This document shows, piece by piece, positions 56,441 through 64,000 of a stretch of 64,000 nt of DNA (position 1 is its first letter; every line of letters starts with the position of its first letter). The DNA lies in assembly GCA_949987705.1 (NCBI GenBank), contig OX465281.1, forward strand, positions 240,271,143 to 240,335,142, written 5' to 3'. A program made the position numbers and the translations under genes. Source of the stretch: Thereva unica. Taxonomy: Eukaryota > Arthropoda > Insecta > Diptera > Therevidae. Below the pieces are notes generated by a model, which worked only from the letters and a program-made list of their open reading frames with translations, did not search any database and had not been told where the DNA came from.

Positions 56441-58200
56441 TTTGAACCCCACCACAAAGTTTTTGACTGGAACCGATGACGGTACGAAGTGCTTAAGCTT
56501 TTTACCTGATACTTCACCGAAAGAAGAGAGCGTCAAATTTTGGTACCCATTTCAAAATTGGTAAACTTTCCACTATTTTTAATTGCGTTTTATAAGTTTT
56601 CCACTTGTGATGAAAACGAAATAAACTCACTTAAGGAAATTCACTAATCTTACATCAAAAACAATAGCAATTTTGGTGCAAGAACGGACGAAGAAATGCC
56701 AAAAATTGTTTACTTCTTAACGCCACAGGCGCCTCTTGTTTTCGACTCTATTTTACTTCAACCAGCAGTCAATTAATTCTAAAATCTAAACAAGCTAAAA
56801 ATACCGCACTACCGCCAATTTAAAAGTATTAATTACACCATGCATTTCCCCAGCGGCAACTTGCTTTCTCCGGACTCCGGATCAACCTTCGGGAAAATCA
56901 ATAACAAAGAGTTCCTGACTCTAATCGATTTACATACTTGAAAACAAATTCTATCCTCGATAAGTGAATTTCCGAAACTTGTGCATCAATCTTAATGGCT
57001 ATTATATGCCTGGTCGTAATCTCTTGCAATATGGCGACGGGAAGGGGATTATTGATTCGTAGTTCCGTCTTCCATTCAATTTCGAAGTGGGTTTTAAATT
57101 TTAAGAGAATCACTCGTGAAAGCCGCAAGCCAAGACGAAACAAACTTGAAAGTTGTAAGACTTGAATTCGAAAATCTAATTTTCATTCAATTTTTGGAAT
57201 CAAGTTTATGGCGGCGACTGCACTAACTTCCCAAAAACCGGGTTCAGTGTTGATTCTTGAATGAAATGTGAGAAGTGGAACAGTGGATGTGGAAGGTGTA
57301 ACTTTCGTCCAGTTATTGAAATTAGTTTCTACGTTTTTTTTTTGGTTGATGTGTGGTACTTGGGGTAAGTTTTGCCGGATGAGAAATGAAGAAAATTTGT
57401 TTGAAAGTAATTTTTGAAATTGATGCAGTTCGAGTTGGTTTATGTGGATTTGGGGGCACCTTTACGCTCGGGGTATTGTCATCTATGTTGGCAGTGGTGT
57501 TGCTTCCTCTTAAGTAATGAAGATTCTACTTCCAGCATTTGGCAATATTTCCTCATTTCAATCCTGCATTACTACGTATGAAATCATTGCTGCAATTAAG
57601 TTCAACGTTCACAATGTAAATTGAAAATTAACTGAGTTAATCGAATGGTACCAGAGTTCGATTTCGAATCAAATTGTAGAAAATATCACGTGACTCCCAG
57701 ATTTTTTTATCCAAAGAGCCCATGTCCTTGCCTTTTTTCTTGCTATGTATACTCTGACGAAGTTGATTCATCTCTTAGTAACAACGCTAACTCCTCATGC
57801 AAATACCCCCCCCCCCCTCCCAATCAACCAAACCAAGTTAGAAAGCTCTCTGGAGTATGAAGGGCAATTGGCTGGATCTGCGATTTTTTTCAATCCGTTG
57901 AATGGGACTTGTGTTTCCGCAACGAAAACGTCAATTCTGCCAGGATTAGTATGGCCAGGATGGAACATGCGGGAATATTCATGCCCCATTCTATCAAATC
58001 TAGATTCTACTAGGCCGAATAAAGGGTTTAATCGAGGTCACTTTCAGAGCGTAACCTCTCCGTCGAGACTTCATCCAATAAAGAAATTCTTGTAAATCCA
58101 ACATCGGGAATGTTAAATCTTTGTTATGATACCAAATTTAGAACAAAACTTTTTAGTGCAACCGCAAAAATGCATGGCCCTTTGTAAATTTTATGAAAAA
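56441..58200. other. No recognisable gene
   Basis: AT-rich, with a C-run at about 57810-57819 and ORFs (57645-57860, 57745-58095) without motifs. Confidence 0.4.
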
Positions 58201-58204
58201 GAAG

Positions 58205-58290
58205 TTCAGTACATCCACTTTTTTGTTTGAGATATTAGGTCCAAAAGTACCACGGCCATTCACTAGACTTATTGCACTACATCCCTATAG
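58205..58290 (+). repeat. Short dispersed repeat, pair with 63085-63168
   Basis: TTTTTGTTTGAGATATTAGGTCCAA-AGTACC-CGGCCA...TATTG-CTACATCCCTAT parallels CTTCTTTTGATGAGGTATTGAGTCCAACAGTATCGCGGCCA...CTACACCCCTAT at 63095. About 85 bp at roughly 70-75 percent by eye. Class unknown. Confidence 0.45.
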
Positions 58291-58970
58291 TTACCTCATA
58301 TTTGTGGGCCATACCGCCGGCGCAAGTTCAGTAGTCTGTCTAGTGGTTTGCCGCTTTCACTTGACTGTTCAAGCTTCCCGGGTGCCAGGCCGCCGTCCTG
58401 CATGTGGCCTGGCCTGTTGGGAAAGAGTTCACGAAAGCGGAGCTCAGCTGTGTTCTGTAGGGCTCCCCAATTCCACTCCTTGACTTGGCTCTTTAGTGAG
58501 TCCAGAACCTTAGGATCTGCTTGTTGTCCCAGTAGGAGGATAATTGCGATTCTACGCCTTTTTTAGAACCTTGTATTTGAACTCGTGGATGTTGTATGAG
58601 TTCACACCATAGAGAAGAAATTGATACGAAGCCCGAACTGGACTTCGATTCTTCAAAGTCGATATCATTAATAGCAGCCGGTTGAGTCAGAGACTATAGC
58701 ACCCGGTTTAGTCAAGTTAGTGGGAGAGGTCAACGGCGTCGTTCTTTGCCAGTTCTTGCCATTAAGGTTTCGTACTCTCAATGGACAGCAACTTCCTTAG
58801 AACTCGACAAAACACCTCTTATCATCCAAAACAATTCGTCTCTGTGTAAACTCTTTACCCATTTTTCTTCTTTGGAGTTTATTCAAATTATTCGAAGCCC
58901 TAAGGTCCAAACTCATACTAAATGACAGTACAGCCTCAGACAAGCCTTTGCTATATTCTAAGCTGTTGGT
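58291..58970. other. Unassigned GC-richer then AT-rich DNA
   Basis: 58300-58560 is GC-richer with open frames on both strands (plus 58193-58483). Neither strand shows recognisable motifs. Confidence 0.35.
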
Positions 58971-58986
58971 ATTAGCTTAGCTCTAT

Positions 58987-59013
58987 TAGGTTAGGTTAGG
59001 TTCTAGGTTAGGT
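58987..59013. repeat. 27-bp TTAGG-repeat insertion, 10-bp TSD
   Basis: TAGGTTAGGTTAGG-TTC-TAGGTTAGGT is flanked by perfect 10-bp copies of TTAGCTCTAT (58977-58986 and 59014-59023). The insert is four to five TTAGG units, the ancestral insect telomere repeat. It may be a tail-only LINE retroposition or telomerase-type repair at a staggered break. Confidence 0.7.
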
Positions 59014-59041
59014 TTAGCTCTATAGAACTGGTTTGGAATTT

Positions 59042-59884
59042 TTTTTTCTCCGACGCCTACACGTCGAGCAAACGGCAGCCTGGACGGCCGCCAGTACAAA
59101 GGCTTCTCTTGGATGGAGTCCATATTCATATGGTCAATAATCGATCCTTAAGAGATTCGCCACCGCCGCGGACAACCTAAACTACGTGGACCTTGGAGAA
59201 GGGTTTCAATACCATCATTCCGGCCAGAGATGACTGGACAGATGGTGTTATCCCAACTGGGTAATTATGTATCTACACAGATGCCTCAAAAATTGGGAAA
59301 AGTGTAGGCTCTGGTATTTTCTCCGAGGCATTGAATACAGATACCTCACTTCGTCTACCCGGCCACTTCAGCGTCTTCCAAGCGCAAGTCACTGCGGTCG
59401 GGGAGGCTCTCGAATGGCTGAAGATAAATAATATATCTCATAAGAATATATGTATTTTATCGGATAGTCAGGCGGCCTTCAAGGCTATTAATTCTGTCGT
59501 CACAACATCCACGACTCTTCTGAACTGTCGCAGGTCTCTGTGTGATATAACACACTCAGTTTTATATAACACTATGTTGGGCTCCTGGACACAGTGGGAT
59601 TAGGGGAAACTGTAGGGCAGATGGGCTTGCTAGACAGGGAACCAGGACCCCCCACTTAACCCGGATGGGAATGCCCTTAGCCACCTACAAACTAGATGTG
59701 AGGAAAAGCTGTGAGCGAACTGCAAAATATTGGTGTTCCTAACCTTTGTCGCTTTATCAAAAACTCAAAATGGCTTGAAATGGCCTGAACTTTGTCCCAA
59801 CACTAGAATGGCATCACAATGGGCCCAACGGGTTATCTAAGTGGGGTCCCTAATGGGAGAGCAGCCATTTCAACCTAACCTAAC
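59042..59884 (+). mobile_element. RNase H-bearing LINE relic with AACCT tail
   Basis: Broken plus-strand coding: TAADNLNYVDLGEG, RDDWTDG, then RNase H with IYTDASKIGKSVGSGIF (59270-59320), FSVFQAQVTAVGEALEWL (59367-59420), ICILSDSQAAFKAINS (59448-59495) and, after a frame change, the GNCRADGLARQGTRT block (about 59600-59645). Catalytic D, D and D are kept (TDAS, SDSQ, ADGLA), while the usual Glu position reads Q (FQAQV). The element ends CAGCCATTTCAACCTAACCTAACC. RT is absent, so it is 5'-truncated. I-group or related. Confidence 0.75.
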
Positions 59885-62630
59885 CCCAGCGGTTTAGGAA
59901 TCTAGTCAAAAAGAAGGTTGGGGCGCCGAAGGAAGAATGTTAGAACATTGATGAGCTTGATTGCCGAATACGCTTAGGTTCTAATCTATAGAGAATTTGA
60001 ATAGCAGAATAATGTCATCTACAGGCTTTGGTTCGAGGAGAGTTTTGTTCTCCGTCACAGCAATAAGGTACTCAAGATGTCTGGCTTACAAATCTGAGAT
60101 ATGTGGTTGCAGTACAATAGGCCAATAGGAGGTACTTTGGTCCTGCTATCTTATTGATATAAGAAGTAGAGAGCCATATTTGAAAAATTTTACACATTGC
60201 AGACACATGGCTTTCGCTTGACTTCAATATGTACGATACGTACGATTTCCAATTCATTTTGCTTTTGGTAGGTTGAATTTCTTTTTCAGGAAGCATTTCC
60301 AAGGCATGTCGTTCGTCAACTTTTTACTTTCATTATTCAGCTTGTTCCGACTCATGAAGGAACACAACTGATAACAGTTGCATGTACTGTCATTCTAGTT
60401 CCATAGTTCCACCCAACCTATAAAGTCCTTTCTTGATAACATCACTTCAATCAACCTTATTTTAATGCGGTTGAGGGTCCATCACTTTCCCTCTCACCAA
60501 TGAAAAGTTATAGTCAATGCTTTTATATTCTCGAAGTTGTGCTGTGCAAAATCTTCGTGTACAATCCAAAGCCATAAAGCAAACTTAGATATTAGTATCC
60601 TTAACCACCCAAAAACGGCAAGCCTTGTACTTATACTGACAGGACCTTATAACCCAAGTGAAGTAGTTAATGGCATAACATAAATCGTCCTCTATACACC
60701 GATACTTAAAAATTTTACTAAACCGGATCTCCGTTAACCATTTAACCATTTCCATTCCATCTTTACGGCCCAACATACACCGAAGCCTCAACTTACCTAA
60801 TCCCCTCATAAAACTTTAAGATCAATTCAGTTCTGGATGTACAAAACTAATAATCCGCCCGGAATAACCAGAATTCATTTAAGGATAACACCCATACGTA
60901 ATACATTAACCATCAGGTTCGTTTCCTGAATGACAAATTGCAAATCTACCCAAATTACCAACCCCAGTGTCATAGTTATATTCGCCCCAAATATGTGGTC
61001 GCCGGACACCGGGTCAAATGCCAACACGTTCCAAAAAGGATGCCATAACACCACGCCACGCTTTCAAATTCATGAAATAGCGTCCAAGGCTTAAGCTGGA
61101 TTATTTTTGGAGTGGACGGGGGGAAGGATGCCAACGACTATGCACGGAATAGAGAGATGCATTGGATCAACGCTGCTTGCCGGTGCAGTGTGAATGGAAC
61201 AATTGCGTCTTGTTGCATCGCGACCGCAAATGAATGACCACTTAACGCCGCACCGAAACGTTCGGTTGTGCATTCGTTTGAGGGAATGTCCTTTCTAATA
61301 TTGCAATAAGCGTAGTAGGAATGAACTGGCTCTGGACACGGTTGTTCTGGGCTGTGTGTGTCAAACCCTCGCACGGCAGGCATTGTTCCCTGCCTGATTG
61401 TCACACAACGCCTCTATTGTGTACTGGGAGCTAACGAGCAACATTTGCCGTAACAATATGCATCTTTTGTTCGATCCACATATAGTGGGATTGGTAGACT
61501 CATATTCGCGTGTCTAACCCTAACCCCAACCCCAAGACCTGCCACATCGAAAATTAGTTCCTGTTTCTGGTTATGTTGGCGCAAATGCTACATTCATGCT
61601 TAAGTACTGAAAGGGAATTTCACCTCTCGCTGGATGGGCGTTAAGTGACGTCCGTGTATCGGGCGTATTGACATTGAATTTCGAATTAATGCACGTCAAT
61701 TCAATTGGAAACCCGGAATAATCGGGGTAACCACAAAGCCGATTGTAGTTAACCTTACAGGCCATGGATACACACCCCAAAACCCTACCCTTTCCCCTCC
61801 TTTATAGAGAGGCGAACGAACGGCGTTTCCAAGCCCGAATTGAATGAACGACCAACTCCCAGGAAAACGCAACACTGCTCGGGATTAATGTAAAACAAGA
61901 GGATAAAACCGGGCAAATCCTCCCCTACTGCAGCCGAAGGAGCACAGGGGTTGACGGGTCGAAGATGTAGCGAAATGCTGATGCCTAGTATCCTGGCCAC
62001 TGTTCCTGGTCGGTTGTGCAGGACGAGCCAAAGGAGGGCCATCCAATTGGAAGTAATTCCCGACAGACTGCCGGGAGACGAGTGAAATTGAAATCTCCGC
62101 TCAGTTGAGTCCTTGTTCCGCCCTCCATCCACCCCGCTCCCTCTCTGCTACCCATGAAGCATGGCTCTTGCTTAACTATGCGTATTTATCTCCCGAGATT
62201 GAAAAACTTAATAAGTTTGCTTTTGAGGATCTGATTATGAAGGATCTGAATTCGTAAAATTCTGTTGCTACTGTGCTTAAGGAAGCGCTCCTTCAACAAG
62301 GAATGGTTTATGACGTGACGTGTTCGTAGTTGGTCTTCTTTTAAGATAGATTGAAAGACTTTTGACGGAAGAAAATGGAGCGATTTGGTGGGTGAATTGC
62401 TTTCTATAATTAGGAGCAAAAGATGCGATATTTTTCTTTTATTCATGATGCTTTCTTTGCGAGCTTTCTCATTTCGATTCTATGGGGGTGATGGTGGGTG
62501 TATTTTTATTTTGTTGGGAGTTGGCAACTTTTTGAATTTTTATAGAATACTCTTGGAGTTAGTATTGCACAGTGACAAGGATTCTAAAAACTAAATATAT
62601 CGTAGCGTATCGGCGGTATTGAACAATAAT
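59885..62630. other. Long stretch without recognisable genes
   Basis: ORFs of 60-115 codons (for example - 61785-62132 and - 61138-61404) overlap each other and lack motifs. 60900-62160 is somewhat GC-richer. I see no transposon ends or RNA genes. Confidence 0.4.
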
Positions 62631-62634
62631 AACA

Positions 62635-63085
62635 CGAGGTTTGTAAATAAGGTCACGAGAGATCTGAAATTCGTCTTGGTGTACTTAGATGGTATACTCT
62701 TTGCAAGTAGATCTGAGGCGGAACACCATAATCATCAAGGCCATCTCTTGGAACGAACTAACAACTTCGGCTTGACCATTAAGTTCGAAAAGTGCCATTG
62801 TTGATCTCGCACCTCCAACATTGACCATATACAGTATTGATCAAGTGAGCCCCTTTCGTCATCTTGCTGATGCTCGCAGATGGTTACAATCGTAGACGGA
62901 TTGATGGACAGAAAATCACTCAATCCAGAATATTTACGACGGTTCGTCAAACGATTAGGCGCACCCCTCGAAATCAATACTGATCTGAGTACGCAATGCG
63001 AGTCCAAACTGTTTAATGAAGTAAGACAACAGGAAGCAAAAGGAATGGGCGACCGGTTTCATCGACAACTTAAAACCGGCTTACT
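62635..63085 (+). pseudogene. Ty3/gypsy-type pol relic (RT piece joined to integrase piece)
   Basis: The plus frame 62619-62804 contains an RT motif VLVYLDGILFAS (62676-62711), the family YLDD box with the second catalytic Asp changed to Gly, followed by EHHNHQGHLLERTNN-GLTIKF and EKC. From 62880 a separate frame reads an integrase core remnant: TIVDGLMDR, GAPLEINTDLSTQCESKLFN (second catalytic Asp region), then DRFHRQLKTGLL. RNase H, the integrase zinc-binding region and the first integrase Asp block are missing between them, so a large internal deletion joined the two. No LTRs seen. Non-functional. Confidence 0.75.
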
Positions 63086-63168
63086 TCTTCTTCTTTTGAT
63101 GAGGTATTGAGTCCAACAGTATCGCGGCCACTCGCTTGAGCTATTGTTCTACACCCCTATCCTTACTA
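63085..63168 (+). repeat. Short dispersed repeat, pair with 58205-58290
   Basis: Follows the integrase relic directly and matches 58205-58290 as described there. Confidence 0.45.
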
Positions 63169-63190
63169 ATATTATAAATGCGAAAGTAAC

Positions 63191-63275
<85 letters not shown>

Positions 63276-63470
63276 TACGCTTTCACGCCTAAACCACTAA
63301 ACCGATTTTGATGAAATTTTCAACAGACATAGTTTAGACCTTGGAGACGGACATAGGCTACTTTTTATGGAGAACAAAAGGGTTGAAGGGGGTGAAATGG
63401 GGTTCAATAAGTTGTAAGGGGATTTTTTTCTATTGTATAAAAAGTAACTGACTGACAGACAACGCACAAC
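63160..63470 (+). mobile_element. Arthropod ACTAATATTATAAATGCGAAAGT-type element start
   Basis: TACTAATATTATAAATGCG-AAAGTAACTC precedes the TCTG microsatellite, then TTACGC-TTCACGCCTAAACCACTAAACCGATTTTGATGAAATTT-like sequence. This combination is a recurrent motif of interspersed elements in insect genomes (my recollection, not checked). Whether it is Helitron-like or another class cannot be decided here. It continues into the tandem array. Confidence 0.5.
63191..63274. repeat. (TCTG)21 microsatellite
   Basis: 84 bp of perfect TCTG repeats, the longest perfect microsatellite in the window. Likely length-polymorphic. Confidence 0.95.
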
Positions 63471-63472
63471 CT

Positions 63473-64000
63473 AAACCGCTAGAGCTAAAGGGCTGAAATT
63501 TTGACTGTGTATCCCTATAATGGCGTGGACATCCACTAAAAAGCGATTTTTCGAAATTCATCCCCTAAGGGGGTGAATTGGGGTTTACCGAAACCGCTGG
63601 AGCTTTAGGGTTGAAATTTGGACACTGCATCCCTATAATGGCGTGGACATCCACTATAAAGCGATTTTTCGAAATTCATCCCCTAAGGGGGTGAAATGGG
63701 GTTTATCCAAACCGCTGGAGCTATAGGGCTGAAATTTGGACAGTGCATCCCTATAATGGAGTGGACATCCACTATAAAGCGATTTTTCGAAATTCATCCC
63801 CTAAGGGGGTGAAATGGGGTTTACCCAAACCGCTGCAGCTATAGCGCTGAAATTTTGATAGTGCATCCCTATAATGGCGTGGACATCCACTAAGAAGCGA
63901 TTTTTCGAAATTCATCCCCTAAGGGGGTGAAATGGGGTTTACCCAAACCGCTGCAGCTATAGGGCTGAAATTTTGATAGTGCATCCCTATAATGGCGTGG
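63473..64000 (+). repeat. 118-bp tandem array, open at the window end
   Basis: AAACCGCT landmarks at 63473, 63591, 63709, 63827 and 63945 give an exact 118-bp period. Each unit has AGGGCTGAAATTT, CATCCCTATAATGGCGTGG, ACATCCACTA, AAGCGATTTTTCG and CATCCCCTAAGGGGGTGAA. Four full units and a fifth are present. The copies differ by only a few bases, so the array is young or homogenised. Confidence 0.95.

Noticed and set aside
58977..59023. True telomere
   Set aside because: Only four to five TTAGG units, flanked on both sides by unique DNA with a duplication; interstitial, not terminal.
61785..62132. 115-codon minus ORF
   Set aside because: No recognisable domain and no supporting neighbours; left as unassigned DNA.

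Overview
This is eukaryotic, almost certainly insect, genomic DNA: AT-rich, gene-poor and packed with decayed transposable elements. I recognise no intact host protein-coding gene. Almost every recognisable coding stretch is a relic of a mobile element: non-LTR retrotransposons of at least four kinds, a mariner-like transposase, a Helitron helicase and a Ty3/gypsy-type pol. The mix (RNase H-bearing LOA-like elements, R1-like and CR1/Jockey-like LINEs, short TTAGG motifs, TIR elements flanked by TTA or TA, a tRNA-derived SINE) points to an insect with a large repeat-rich genome. I cannot name the species.

Layout. 1-2030: LINE relics, one copy of a TTAACTTCCCAG-ended element carrying a 30-bp insertion, a hAT-like end and an endonuclease fragment. 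4197-6385: a dispersed repeat, a 305-bp MITE and an R1-like relic. 9468-12010: ends of LINEs, three dyad-symmetric 28-bp modules, a short tandem repeat and a SINE. 13195-17270: a partial TIR element, a possible gag-like ORF1 relic and a LOA-like element split by a MITE. 19413-21630: a Tc1-like MITE, a complex inverted/direct repeat, a 121-bp hairpin and a LOA RNase H relic. 23590-30460: a SINE, Helitron and LINE pieces and the full 1.2-kb TTAACTTCCCAG element. 34285-42740: dispersed repeats, SINEs, a LINE relic and two MITEs with TTA duplications, one of them inside an R1-like relic. 43992-46620: a stretch with no repeat signature but with strong minus-strand splice-site pairs, the only plausible host transcript. 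46922-53050: the nested LINE cluster. 53923-55640: a TTA-flanked hairpin MITE, a TIR element, a mariner relic and a hAT-like tip. 58977-59884: telomere-like TTAGG repeats beside an RNase H-bearing LINE. 62635-64000: a gypsy pol relic, a (TCTG)21 microsatellite and a 118-bp tandem array cut by the window end.

The best-supported history is at 46922-52130. A CR1-like LINE on the minus strand was split just after its FADD catalytic motif by a 3.28-kb LOA-like LINE in the same orientation, with a (TAA)n tail and a 12-bp target duplication (11/12 identical). Removing the insert restores the host element's frame across the junction. The most unusual signals are two very short insertions (30 bp and 27 bp) made of or ending in TTAGG repeats. 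Each is flanked by a perfect 12-bp or 10-bp duplication, and one resembles the 3' end of the LINE at 59042-59884.
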